A stretch of 8,442 bases of DNA from Bacillota bacterium. GTDB taxonomy: Bacteria > Bacillota > Clostridia > Lachnospirales > CAG-274. The position numbers and the translations under genes were made by a program. The DNA lies in the NCBI GenBank assembly GCA_017627115.1, contig JAGAHK010000057.1, forward strand, positions 1 to 8,442. Direction: 5' to 3'. The notes beneath the pieces were generated by a model. That model was not told the DNA's origin. It saw only the letters and a list, made by a program, of their open reading frames with translations, and ran no database searches. Within the stretch, counting starts at the first letter, position 1. Every line of letters starts with the position of its first letter. Positions 1 through 6,564 of this stretch are shown here, one piece after another.

Positions 1-577
1 AAAGCCTCTCGAGCCAAAGGCAAGCACCGTTTCACTCGGTATTTACGTTATCCAGCGCAGCCTGCTTATCAAACTGCTTGAAGCGGCTATCCCCGAGGGT
101 CACTACGACCTTGTCAAGGATATTATCCTGCGCAACAAAAAAGAGCTTAATATCTTCGGCTACAAGTATGACGGCTATTGGAGCACACTCAACAGCATAA
201 ACGCTTATATGAACACCAATATGGACTTCCTTAAAAAGGATGTAAGGGAAATGCTCACAACACAGCCTTTCATTATGACAAAGCCAAAGGACGAGCCGCC
301 TGCAAAGTACAACTACGGCGCAGATGTCAAGAACACTATTGTTGCAAGCGGAAGCATAATCAACGGTATGGTTCGTGATTCCGTCATATTCAGAAATGTA
401 TTCTTAGGCGAATATTCATCTGTCAAAAATTCAATAGTTATGGGTATGTGCCATATCGGCAAAGGCTGTGTTATCGAAAATGCAATTATCGACAAAGAGG
501 TCGTTGTTGCGGACGGTAAACAGATAATCGGCGAGCCGGGCAAGCCCATCGTTATCTCTAAGGGACAGATAGTATAA
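1..577 (+). CDS. glgD: GlgD subunit of glucose-1-phosphate adenylyltransferase, C-terminal part (5' end outside window)
   Basis: The reading frame is open from base 2 to the TAA at 575-577, giving 191 visible residues, so about the first half of the protein is missing. The visible part runs from the end of the nucleotidyltransferase domain, with a GYWSTLNSINAY segment near residues 59-70 that is characteristic of GlgC/GlgD, into a C-terminal left-handed beta-helix of hexapeptide-like repeats (the stretch containing SGSIINGMV, NVFLGEYSSVKNS and IGKGCVIENAIIDK). In Firmicutes GlgD partners GlgC in the enzyme that makes ADP-glucose for glycogen synthesis. GlgD is usually the weakly catalytic, regulatory subunit. 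The choice of GlgD over GlgC rests on the SINAYMNTNMDFL and ENAIIDK wording and is fairly firm. glgC would be expected just upstream, outside the window. Transcription ends at the hairpin at 646-674. Confidence 0.85.
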   Translation, partial: KPLEPKASTVSLGIYVIQRSLLIKLLEAAIPEGHYDLVKDIILRNKKELNIFGYKYDGYWSTLNSINAYMNTNMDFLKKDVREMLTTQPFIMTKPKDEPPAKYNYGADVKNTIVASGSIINGMVRDSVIFRNVFLGEYSSVKNSIVMGMCHIGKGCVIENAIIDKEVVVADGKQIIGEPGKPIVISKGQIV

Positions 578-645
578 AAAAGATATAGGGTTCTGTGGGG
601 CAGAACACAAATTTACAGATAAAATTTATCAATTGAGGGTTTTTA

Positions 646-674
646 AAGGGAGCTGCGTGCGTTGCAGCTCCCTT
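646..674 (+). terminator. Rho-independent terminator of glgD, probably shared with the convergent gene
   Basis: An 11-bp perfect stem (646-656 with 664-674) around a 7-base loop is followed on the plus strand by a T-rich run (TTATTTTGCTTTATTT). It lies about 70 bases after the glgD stop. It is also only 8 bases past the stop of the leftward aldo/keto reductase, so it probably stops both transcripts. In the leftward direction the tail is TTTAAAAA, which is a weaker U-tract. Confidence 0.8.
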
Positions 675-682
675 ATTTTGCT

Positions 683-1804
683 TTATTTATCAAACACCTC
701 GGCACATTCTTTTAATCTTTCGATTATATTTATCCTCTGCGGGCACGCGCCCTCGCACTGACCGCAGGCGATACAGTCGGATGCTTTGCCTTTGCCTTTA
801 ACTGCATTGTCATAATTCCACTTACCGCCGCTTATTTGGTTCCAGACAGTCTGGCGGTTTCTTGCGGCAAAAATATTGGGGATGGGTATACGCTGCGGGC
901 AGCCGTCTACACAGTAATGGCAGGCTGTACACGGTATGGATTCGATATTATGTATCAGATCCTGTGCCTGTTTTATTACCGCAAGCTCCTTTTCGTCCAT
1001 AGGCTTAAAATTTTTCATATATGAAACATTATCCTGCATCTGCTCTATGTTTGACATACCCGAAAGTACGGTAAGTATGCCGTCCATACCTGCAATATAG
1101 CGTATTGCCCATGATGCGCAGGATGCGTTGGGGTCTGCTTTTTCAAGCAGTTCTTTCACACCGCCGGGAGGATCCGCAAGCGCGCCGCCTTTTACGGGCT
1201 CCATAACAACAATGGATTTGCCGTGCTTTCTTGCTACCTCGTAATTTGCGCGTGAAGCGACAGTCGGATTTTCCCAATCGGCATAGTTAAGCTGCAATTG
1301 GATAAAATCCACCTCGGGATGCTCTGTAAGCAGTTTATCAAGCAGTTTCGGGCTTGCATGGAAAGAAAAGCCCCAATGCTTTATAAGACCCTTTGCCTGC
1401 TGCTCCTTTACAAAATCCCAGATATGGTAATCGTCGTAAAGGTGATAGTTGTTCTCCTGCAAAGCGTGGAGAAGATAATAGTCAAAATAGCCCGCGCCCG
1501 TGCGTTCAAGGCTTTTGAAAAACTCCTGTTTTGCGCTCTCCTCATCATGACAGCCAAGCCATGCGTTAAGCTTTGTGCAAAGGGTGTACTTATCACGCGG
1601 ATAACGGTCAACAAGCGCCTGCTTTATCACTTCTTCCGAATCGCCGTAAACAAAGGCGGTATCAAAATACGTAAAGCCCGCTTCAAGAAAAATATCGACC
1701 ATTTTCTTTACCTGTTCAACATCGGGCACTTCTTCGCTGATACGGGGTAAACGCATAAGCCCGAAACCGAGTTTTGGGGTAGACTCGCCAAAATATTTCT
1801 CCAT
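683..1804 (-). CDS. Aldo/keto reductase with two C-terminal 4Fe-4S motifs
   Basis: This is a 373-residue NAD(P)H-type oxidoreductase of the aldo/keto reductase superfamily, in the subgroup that carries a ferredoxin-like tail. The N-terminal TIM barrel begins with GFGLMRLPR (13-21), and the classical catalytic tetrad is readable as Asp48, Tyr53, Lys78 and His113. The C-terminal tail has two CxxCxxCxxxCP motifs, at Cys292/295/298/302 and Cys344/347/350/354, each able to hold a 4Fe-4S cluster. An electron-transfer role coupled to the barrel is therefore likely. The substrate cannot be read from sequence. The ATG at 1804 is preferred over one 11 codons further upstream because a perfect AGGAGG sits 6 bases before it and the extra residues (LFLDFFRRFF) are untypical. 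It is probably monocistronic: the upstream ZIP gene has its own terminator and a promoter lies between them. Confidence 0.9.
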   Translation of the reverse strand: MEKYFGESTPKLGFGLMRLPRISEEVPDVEQVKKMVDIFLEAGFTYFDTAFVYGDSEEVIKQALVDRYPRDKYTLCTKLNAWLGCHDEESAKQEFFKSLERTGAGYFDYYLLHALQENNYHLYDDYHIWDFVKEQQAKGLIKHWGFSFHASPKLLDKLLTEHPEVDFIQLQLNYADWENPTVASRANYEVARKHGKSIVVMEPVKGGALADPPGGVKELLEKADPNASCASWAIRYIAGMDGILTVLSGMSNIEQMQDNVSYMKNFKPMDEKELAVIKQAQDLIHNIESIPCTACHYCVDGCPQRIPIPNIFAARNRQTVWNQISGGKWNYDNAVKGKGKASDCIACGQCEGACPQRINIIERLKECAEVFDK

Positions 1805-1810
1805 AAAAAA

Positions 1811-1816
1811 CCTCCT
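1811..1816 (-). promoter_or_regulatory. Ribosome binding site that fixes the start of the aldo/keto reductase
   Basis: On the minus strand AGGAGG lies 6 bases upstream of the ATG at 1804. It falls inside the longer alternative reading frame starting at 1837, so it argues for the shorter protein. Confidence 0.8.
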
Positions 1817-1843
1817 AAAAAAATCCAAAAATAACATATCTTA

Positions 1844-1872
1844 ATTTTAGCATAAAAATAAAAAATACGCAA
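1844..1872 (-). promoter_or_regulatory. Possible promoter of the aldo/keto reductase gene
   Basis: Minus strand: a weak -35 (TTGCGT, 1872-1867), a 17-base spacer and a good -10 (TAAAAT, 1849-1844). It lies about 40 bases upstream of the start codon. The proposed -35 lies inside the 3' arm of the preceding gene's terminator hairpin. The -10 is convincing and the -35 is poor (3 of 6). Confidence 0.45.
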
Positions 1873-1902
1873 CCAAAACCACCGTTTCGGCTGCGTATTT
1901 TT
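1855..1902 (-). terminator. Rho-independent terminator of the ZIP transporter gene
   Basis: On the minus strand a 14-bp stem with one G-U pair (1902-1889 with 1874-1861), a 14-base loop and a run of T with one A form a strong intrinsic terminator. The stem begins at the last base of the ZIP stop codon. Confidence 0.85.
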
Positions 1903-2684
1903 CATCCCAAAGCCACATCAAGCGCCATCATCAGGCTGAAACCTGCGGCAAAGGCTATCGTGCCCCAATTTGTATGTGTACCCTGCGACATCTCGGGTAT
2001 CAGTTCCTCGACCACCACATAAAGCATCGCACCTGCCGCAAAGCTCAATAAATACGGCATTGCAGGCACAACAAGCGATGCGGCAAGTATGGTCAGCACC
2101 GCCCCCACAGGCTCGACTATGCCCGAAAGCACGCCGCCCATAAATGCCTTGCCGCGGCTTTCGCCCTCGGCTCTCAACGGCATTGAGATTATTGCGCCCT
2201 CGGGGAAGTTCTGTATCGCAATGCCTATTGCAAGTGCAAGCGCACCAAGCTCCGTCATGCCCGAAGTTTTCGAGAGAAAACCCGCATATACCACACCTAC
2301 AGCCATACCCTCGGGGATATTGTGCAGCGTTACCGCAAGCACAAGCATAGTTGTTTTTTTCAGCTTGCTTTTTATACCCTCTGCCTCGCTGCTGTTTATA
2401 TGCAGATGCGGAATTATATTATCAAGTGCAAGCAAAAACAGTATACCTATCCAGAAACCCACGGCGGCAGGCAAGAAAGCAAGCCGCCCAAGCCCCTCGC
2501 ACTGTTCTGTTGCAGGTATGATAAGGCTCCATATGCTTGCGGCGACCATAACGCCTGCCGCAAAACCCATAAGCATTTTCTGCACGGTATCATTGAGTTT
2601 GTTTTTCATAAAAAATACACAGGCCGCGCCGAGCGATGTGCCGATAAAGGGTATGATCACACCCAATAGGACCTTTTGTATCAT
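1902..2684 (-). CDS. ZIP-family divalent metal transporter (ZupT/GufA-like)
   Basis: This 260-residue integral membrane protein has about eight hydrophobic segments. The family signature is present: HNIPEGMAVG at 121-130 in the fourth segment and NFPEG at 159-163 in the fifth. Their His, Asn and Glu residues form the binuclear metal site in ZIP proteins. A histidine-bearing loop (PHLHINSSEAEG, from 92) lies between segments 3 and 4. ZIP proteins import Zn, Fe or Mn; the metal cannot be told from sequence. The second motif reads QNFPEG, so the His sometimes found there is replaced by Gln. The start at ATG 2684 is preferred to the in-frame GTG three codons upstream, because that GTG overlaps the AGGGG ribosome binding site, which is 8 bases from the ATG. 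The gene has its own promoter (2725-2753) and terminator. Confidence 0.88.
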   Translation of the reverse strand: MIQKVLLGVIIPFIGTSLGAACVFFMKNKLNDTVQKMLMGFAAGVMVAASIWSLIIPATEQCEGLGRLAFLPAAVGFWIGILFLLALDNIIPHLHINSSEAEGIKSKLKKTTMLVLAVTLHNIPEGMAVGVVYAGFLSKTSGMTELGALALAIGIAIQNFPEGAIISMPLRAEGESRGKAFMGGVLSGIVEPVGAVLTILAASLVVPAMPYLLSFAAGAMLYVVVEELIPEMSQGTHTNWGTIAFAAGFSLMMALDVALG

Positions 2685-2691
2685 AAATATC

Positions 2692-2698
2692 ACCCCTT
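2692..2698 (-). promoter_or_regulatory. Ribosome binding site of the ZIP transporter
   Basis: AAGGGG on the minus strand, 8 bases before the ATG at 2684. It overlaps an in-frame GTG (2693-2691), which makes that GTG unlikely as the start. Confidence 0.6.
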
Positions 2699-2705
2699 AG
2701 CTTCG

Positions 2706-2721
2706 GTAAGTAAAAACTAAC
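2706..2721. repeat. Imperfect inverted repeat in the ZIP gene leader, possible operator
   Basis: GTAAGT and ACTAAC half-sites separated by 4 A residues match as an inverted repeat at 5 of 6 positions. It lies just downstream of the -10, where a metal-responsive repressor (DtxR/MntR or Fur type) could act. The match to any known box is weak, so this is only a position-based suggestion. Confidence 0.2.
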
Positions 2722-2724
2722 TAC

Positions 2725-2753
2725 ATTCTACACCCCTGCCCCATTTTTGTCAA
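2725..2753 (-). promoter_or_regulatory. Promoter of the ZIP transporter gene
   Basis: Minus strand: a perfect -35 TTGACA (2753-2748), a 17-base spacer and -10 TAGAAT (2730-2725, 5 of 6). This is a strong housekeeping-sigma promoter about 40 bases upstream of the ATG. The leader between the -10 and the ribosome binding site holds an imperfect inverted repeat (2706-2721) that could be an operator. Confidence 0.85.
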
Positions 2754-2785
2754 CCCCTTATCAATGTTGAGTTTGTTAAAAATAC

Positions 2786-2814
2786 TTGCGGTCGGGAGGA
2801 TTTTAGTGTATACT
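2786..2814 (+). promoter_or_regulatory. Promoter of the macro-chr-chr-proA-nitroreductase operon
   Basis: Plus strand: -35 TTGCGG (2786-2791), an exact 17-base spacer and -10 TATACT (2809-2814, 5 of 6). The start codon is about 50 bases downstream. The expected leader contains the word TCGGATG twice (2823-2829 and 2853-2859). The second copy overlaps the probable ribosome binding site GGATGG. Confidence 0.6.
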
Positions 2815-2867
2815 TAAAATATTCGGATGACAGGTATTAAAAATAAAAAATATCGGATGGTGAACTT

Positions 2868-3398
2868 ATGCAGTATAAAAATACCGAAATTCGTCTTGTA
2901 AAGGGCGATATTACAAAAATTGACGATGTGGATGCGATAGTTAATGCGGCAAATACGTCTCTTTTAGGCGGCGGCGGTGTGGACGGCGCAATACACCGTG
3001 CAGCAGGCAAAAAACTGCTTGCGGAGTGCCGTATGCTCAACGGCTGTAAAACAGGTCAGGCAAAGCGCACGGGTGCTTACGACCTGCCTGTGAAGTATAT
3101 AATACACACAGTCGGCCCCGTATGGAACGGCGGAGAAAAAAACGAAGCCGAACTGCTTGGCAATTGCTATTATAATTCGTTAAGTGTGGCCAAAAGCAAC
3201 GGTGTGAAAAGAATAGCGTTTCCGTCTGTCTCTACGGGCATTTACGGCTATCCCATAGGTGAGGCGGCAGAGGTGGCTATAGAAGCGGTAAAACGCTTTA
3301 TAGACGATGAGCCCGATGCGATTGAACTTGTGGAATGGGTGCTTTTTGACGATATCACATTTTCCATTTACAAAAACGAGCTGGAGGCTTTGTTATGA
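2868..3398 (+). CDS. Macro-domain O-acetyl-ADP-ribose deacetylase / ADP-ribosyl hydrolase (MacroD/YmdB type)
   Basis: This 176-residue protein is a single, complete macro domain and probably cytosolic. Readable motifs in order are GDIT (13-16), NAAN (26-29), the glycine-rich [14 protein letters not shown] (34-47) and STGIYGYP (122-129). Asp39 in the glycine-rich loop and Tyr126 occupy the places of the catalytic residues described for E. coli YmdB. Members of this class remove acetyl from O-acetyl-ADP-ribose and can hydrolyse mono-ADP-ribose from proteins, and these residues suggest an active enzyme. The ATG at 2868 follows a modest GGATGG site. It is the first gene of the operon, and its stop overlaps the next start as ATGA, implying translational coupling with the transporter gene. 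Confidence 0.9.
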   Translation: MQYKNTEIRLVKGDITKIDDVDAIVNAANTSLLGGGGVDGAIHRAAGKKLLAECRMLNGCKTGQAKRTGAYDLPVKYIIHTVGPVWNGGEKNEAELLGNCYYNSLSVAKSNGVKRIAFPSVSTGIYGYPIGEAAEVAIEAVKRFIDDEPDAIELVEWVLFDDITFSIYKNELEALL

Positions 3399-3937
3399 AA
3401 AAATTATTCGAGCTTTTCTGGACATTTGCCAAAATGGGTGCGGTGTGCTTCGGCGGCGGTTATGCAATGCTGCCCCTGCTTGAACGCGAGCTTGTAACAA
3501 AACGCGGCTGGACAACACAGGAAGAACTGCTTGATTATTACGCAATAGGACAGTGTACCCCGGGTGTCATCGCCGTGAATGTTTCCACTTTCATAGGTTA
3601 TAAACGCTGCGGCATAGTAGGGGCTGTTGCCGCAACAACGGGAATGGTCTTTTTCCCCGTTATCATAATAATGATAATTGCGGGGCTTTTGAGAAATTTT
3701 GCCGAAAACGTATATGTTCAGCGTGCATTGAGCGGCATTGCCGTCTGTGTATGCGTGCTTATTGCTGATGCAGTTTCAAAACTCTGGAGCAAGTCGATAA
3801 AAAACAAATTCGGCATCATCGTTTTTGCCGTAGTTTTGCTGCTTTCCCTTTTCACCGATATAAGCAGCGGATTTTTCGTGCTTGGTGCAGGTCTGCTCGG
3901 CATATTGTTCTTTGGCAGGGAGGGCAGTGAAAAATGA
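3395..3937 (+). CDS. Chromate transporter-family (CHR) half-size protein, first subunit
   Basis: This 180-residue membrane protein corresponds to one CHR domain. Large ChrA proteins have two such domains fused, while short ones work as pairs. The family motif [16 protein letters not shown] starts at residue 19 and is followed by [11 protein letters not shown] (52-62). Several hydrophobic segments follow, with a very hydrophobic stretch ([16 protein letters not shown]) near residue 90. Family members export chromate by proton antiport, but many anaerobe copies have no tested substrate. Where the second subunit reads TPGPIG, this one reads TPGVIA, so the second proline is lost. The start at 3395 has GGAGG 7 bases upstream, inside the macro gene. 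Both ends overlap neighbours by 4 bases. Confidence 0.87.
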   Translation: MKKLFELFWTFAKMGAVCFGGGYAMLPLLERELVTKRGWTTQEELLDYYAIGQCTPGVIAVNVSTFIGYKRCGIVGAVAATTGMVFFPVIIIMIIAGLLRNFAENVYVQRALSGIAVCVCVLIADAVSKLWSKSIKNKFGIIVFAVVLLLSLFTDISSGFFVLGAGLLGILFFGREGSEK

Positions 3938-4494
3938 TATATTTAAGACTTTTTCTGGAATTTTTCAAAACGGGACTGCTGGCTGTGGGCGGCGGCCTTG
4001 CCACTTTGCCTTTTCTGCGTGAGCTTGCGGCAAAAACGGGCTGGTTCACCCAAAAGGACATTATACATATGATAGCCGTAAGTGAGTCCACCCCCGGACC
4101 TATAGGTGTCAATATGTCCACATATACGGGCTTTACGGTAAAGGGTATTTTGGGTGGTCTTACCTCGACATTCGGGCTTGTGCTGCCCTCTGTTATAGTT
4201 TGCATCTGCGTTGCGGCAGTTTTGCAGAAGTTCAAGGAGAACAAAACGGTGGAAAACGCTTTCAACGGTCTGCGCCCAGCATCAATGGCGCTGATAACCG
4301 CGGCAGGCATAAGCGTTATCTGCGGCTGCCTTGTTTTCCCGAACGAGATAATAAACGGAAATTTTGCTGCGGCTTTTAATGTAAAAGGCATTATTTTTGC
4401 GGCAATACTGCTGTTTTTATTTAAAAAATACAAGAAACATCCCGTGATATATATAGCCTTGAGTGCGGTCATGGGACTGATAATAGGTTTTTAG
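3934..4494 (+). CDS. Chromate transporter-family (CHR) half-size protein, second subunit
   Basis: This 186-residue protein is the second CHR half. It carries a GGG motif at 19-21, LPFLRELAAKTGWFT (25-39) and the canonical STPGPIGVN (52-60), followed by hydrophobic membrane segments ending in a C-terminal pair (IIFAAILLFLFKKY and VIYIALSAVMGLIIGF). It resembles the upstream protein domain for domain, so the two probably arose by duplication and form a heterodimer, with each half inserted in opposite orientation as known for paired short CHR proteins. The ATGA overlap with the first subunit, with AGGGAGGG 9 bases before the start, supports coupled 1:1 synthesis. The transported ion is unknown. 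The proA ribosome binding site begins inside its stop codon. Confidence 0.87.
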   Translation: MIYLRLFLEFFKTGLLAVGGGLATLPFLRELAAKTGWFTQKDIIHMIAVSESTPGPIGVNMSTYTGFTVKGILGGLTSTFGLVLPSVIVCICVAAVLQKFKENKTVENAFNGLRPASMALITAAGISVICGCLVFPNEIINGNFAAAFNVKGIIFAAILLFLFKKYKKHPVIYIALSAVMGLIIGF

Positions 4495-4504
4495 GAGGAA
4501 TATT

Positions 4505-5788
4505 ATGAGTAAGACGATAAAGGAAGATGTAAAGAAAATGAAGCTTGCCGCACCTTTTATGGCGGCTTCTTCAAACGATGAGAGAAACGGTGCCTTAAAA
4601 GCCGTTGTTAAGGCACTCAACGAAAATGCTGCCGAAATATTTGCGGCAAACAAAAAGGATATGGAATTTGCGGAGAAAAACAATATTTCTTCGGCGGTCA
4701 TGAAAAGGCTGAAATTTGACGAGCACAAGCTTGCTGACGTGACGGCAGGCATAGAGCAGCTTGTTTTGCTTCCCGACCCTATCGGCAAAACAACACTTGC
4801 GCGCGAGCTTGACGAGGGGCTGACACTTCGCCGCGTCACCTGTCCCATAGGCGTTATCGGCGTTATTTTTGAGGCGCGACCCGATGCACTTGTGCAGATC
4901 TCCTCGCTCTGCATAAAAAGCGGCAACTGTGCCGTGCTCAAAGGCGGCAAGGAGACCGCAAATACAAACAAGGTGCTTTTTGAGCTTATATATAAGGCTT
5001 CGGTTTCGGCGGGTCTGCCCGAGGGCTTTCTTTTGCAGGCAGAGCAGCACAGCGAGATAGACGAGCTTTTGCAGTGTCATGAAGAAGTCGATCTGCTTAT
5101 ACCGCGCGGCTCAAACAGTTTTGTAAAATATATAATGGACAATACCAAAATACCCGTTATGGGTCATGCGGACGGTATCTGCCATATTTATGTTGATAAA
5201 GAATACAATGAGAATATCGCACTTGATGTTATAGTCGATGCAAAAACGCAATATACCGCTGCCTGCAATGCGGTAGAGACCCTGCTTGTAAACAGGAGCA
5301 TTGCAAAGGAGTTTCTGCCGAAGTTAAAGGAAAAAGCGGACAAGGCAGGCATAGAACTGCGCGGCACGGCGGAAGTCGGTGATATTATAGATGTTAAAGT
5401 AATAGACGAAAGCGAATTCAGGGAATATCTTGAACTTATAGCATCGGTCAAGCTTGTTGACGATGTGGATGAGGCAGCGGCGCATATAAACCGCTACGGT
5501 TCGCACCATACGGACAGCATAATCACCGAAAACGACTGCAATGCCGAAAGATTTATGCAGCTTGTGGACTCGGCAGGTGTTTACCGCAACTGTTCAACAC
5601 GTTTTGCGGACGGCTTCCGCTACGGCTTCGGTGCTGAAGTGGGTATCAGCACAAGCAAGATACACGCACGCGGTCCCGTTGGTCTTGAAGGTCTTGTTAC
5701 CTATAAATACAAACTCACGGGCAACGGACATATCGTAGGGGATTACGCATCGGGCAAAAGAAGTTTTCACTTTAAAGACCTTTTCTGA
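4505..5788 (+). CDS. proA: Gamma-glutamyl phosphate reductase
   Basis: This 427-residue NADPH-dependent enzyme reduces gamma-glutamyl phosphate to glutamate semialdehyde, the second step of proline synthesis from glutamate. Length and motifs are full and normal: PIGVIGVIFEARPDAL (114-129), the GGKE cofactor region (147-150), the nucleophilic Cys254 in AACNAVETLLV, and the C-terminal TRFADGFRYGFGAEVG and STSKIHARGPVGLEGL. A strong AGGAGG (4493-4498), overlapping the stop of the preceding gene, is 6 bases from the ATG. proB (glutamate 5-kinase), its usual partner, is not next to it: upstream is the transporter pair and downstream a nitroreductase. Expression therefore depends on the operon promoter before the macro gene or on an unseen internal one. 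Confidence 0.95.
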   Translation: MSKTIKEDVKKMKLAAPFMAASSNDERNGALKAVVKALNENAAEIFAANKKDMEFAEKNNISSAVMKRLKFDEHKLADVTAGIEQLVLLPDPIGKTTLARELDEGLTLRRVTCPIGVIGVIFEARPDALVQISSLCIKSGNCAVLKGGKETANTNKVLFELIYKASVSAGLPEGFLLQAEQHSEIDELLQCHEEVDLLIPRGSNSFVKYIMDNTKIPVMGHADGICHIYVDKEYNENIALDVIVDAKTQYTAACNAVETLLVNRSIAKEFLPKLKEKADKAGIELRGTAEVGDIIDVKVIDESEFREYLELIASVKLVDDVDEAAAHINRYGSHHTDSIITENDCNAERFMQLVDSAGVYRNCSTRFADGFRYGFGAEVGISTSKIHARGPVGLEGLVTYKYKLTGNGHIVGDYASGKRSFHFKDLF

Positions 5789-5791
5789 AAT

Positions 5792-5796
5792 GGGAG
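5792..5796 (+). promoter_or_regulatory. Ribosome binding site deciding the nitroreductase start
   Basis: GGGAG ends 5 bases before the ATG at 5802 and overlaps the alternative ATG at 5790-5792, which favours the downstream start. Confidence 0.55.
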
Positions 5797-5801
5797 ATAT
5801 T

Positions 5802-6326
5802 ATGGATAAAACAACGGAAGATATACTTACAAGAAGAAGCTGCAAAAGCTACAAGCCCGATAAGGTAGACCGCGCTTTGATAGAGCAGGTAATACACGCA
5901 GGGCTTTGTGCGGCATCGGGAATGAATTTTCAGTCGCCGATAATAGTTGCCGTCACTAATGACGAACTGCGCAAAAAACTGACCGAGCTAAACTCAAAAT
6001 ACGACAAGAAAAAACGCATCGACCCGTATTACGGCGCACCCGTTATCCTTGTGGTGCTTGCGGATACCACCTATCCCACAGCCGTTTATGACGGAAGCCT
6101 TACAATGGGCAATATGATGCTCCAGGCACACGCTCTCGGTCTCGGCAGCTGTTGGATACACCGCGCAAAAGAGGTGTTTGACGACCCCGAGGGCAGAGAG
6201 ATATTCAGAAAAATGGGTATAGGCGATAACTATGTGGGTGTCGGTAATCTGGCTTTGGGATATGCAAAAACGGAAAATAAAAATCCGCACGAGATAAAGG
6301 AAAACAGAGTTTTCTGGGCGGAATAA
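5802..6326 (+). CDS. Small nitroreductase-family flavoprotein
   Basis: This 174-residue protein is of the FMN-dependent nitroreductase fold and normally works as a homodimer. Readable motifs are RRSCKSYKPD (11-20), matching the conserved FMN-phosphate arginine/serine segment at the N terminus, AASGMNFQS (37-45), and GLGSCWIHRA (113-122), a conserved core segment. Such enzymes use NAD(P)H to reduce nitro compounds, quinones or flavins; the physiological substrate is unknown. The ATG at 5802 is preferred to one at 5790, because the earlier ATG overlaps the GGGAG that would serve as ribosome binding site and the extra residues (MGDI) do not belong to the family. It is the last gene of the operon, 13 bases after proA and just before a terminator. 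Confidence 0.88.
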   Translation: MDKTTEDILTRRSCKSYKPDKVDRALIEQVIHAGLCAASGMNFQSPIIVAVTNDELRKKLTELNSKYDKKKRIDPYYGAPVILVVLADTTYPTAVYDGSLTMGNMMLQAHALGLGSCWIHRAKEVFDDPEGREIFRKMGIGDNYVGVGNLALGYAKTENKNPHEIKENRVFWAE

Positions 6327-6333
6327 AAAATAC

Positions 6334-6391
6334 AAAAAAAGAACTGCGGCGCCGAATATTTCAATATTCTTAACACAGCAGTTCTTTTTTT
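6334..6391 (+). terminator. Bidirectional nested-hairpin terminator
   Basis: A perfect 14-bp outer stem (6334-6347 with 6378-6391) starts with seven A and ends with seven T, so it gives a U-tract in both directions. Inside lie a GGCGCC palindrome and a second perfect 7-bp stem (6354-6360 with 6363-6369). It closes the rightward operon 7 bases after the nitroreductase stop. It also closes the leftward tRNA-Ser transcript 5 bases after the tRNA 3' end. Confidence 0.9.
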
Positions 6392-6396
6392 ATGAG

Positions 6397-6487
6397 CGGA
6401 GAGTGTGGGATTTGAACCCACGTGCCGGTTATTAGCCGACAACTCGATTTCGAGTCGAGCTCGTTATGACCACTTCGATAACTCTCC
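6397..6487 (-). tRNA. tRNA-Ser (anticodon CGA)
   Basis: This is a 91-nucleotide class II tRNA. The acceptor stem GGAGAGT/ACTCTCC (6487-6481 with 6404-6398) carries discriminator G at 6397. The anticodon stem CTCGA/TCGAG encloses loop CTCGAAA, giving anticodon CGA (6452-6450), which reads UCG. A long variable arm with a 5-bp stem (GTCGG/CCGGC with one G-U) and a T-arm GTGGG-TTCAAAT-CCCAC are intact. The long variable arm and G73 are the classical serine identity elements. CCA is not encoded; GCTCAT follows, so CCA must be added enzymatically. It is transcribed from its own promoter (6503-6531) and ends at the nested terminator. Confidence 0.97.
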
Positions 6488-6502
6488 ATGTGCTACCTTA
6501 CT

Positions 6503-6531
6503 ATTATATCACGCGAAGAGTGAAAAGTCAA
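6503..6531 (-). promoter_or_regulatory. Promoter of tRNA-Ser
   Basis: Minus strand: TTGACT (6531-6526, 5 of 6), a 17-base spacer and a perfect TATAAT (6508-6503). The predicted start is about 9 bases upstream of the mature tRNA 5' end, a very short leader. It lies only about 33 bases after the dockerin gene stop. Confidence 0.88.
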
Positions 6532-6564
6532 CGAAAAGTTTTTGAGTTTTTTTGAGTTTCCAAC

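Noticed and set aside
590..606. GTTCTG-TGGGG-CAGAAC hairpin after glgD
   Set aside because: The stem is only 6 bp and is not followed by a T-run. The stronger hairpin at 646-674 is the better terminator.
2089..2700. 203-residue open frame on the plus strand
   Set aside because: It lies entirely opposite the ZIP transporter, has low-complexity Ser/Pro/Ala composition and resembles no family. It is an antisense shadow.
3852..4472. 206-residue open frame on the minus strand
   Set aside because: It is antisense to the second CHR gene and the end of the first, without a ribosome binding site or recognisable domain.
4417..4971. 184-residue open frame on the minus strand
   Set aside because: It is antisense to proA, with Ser-rich composition typical of a complement frame.
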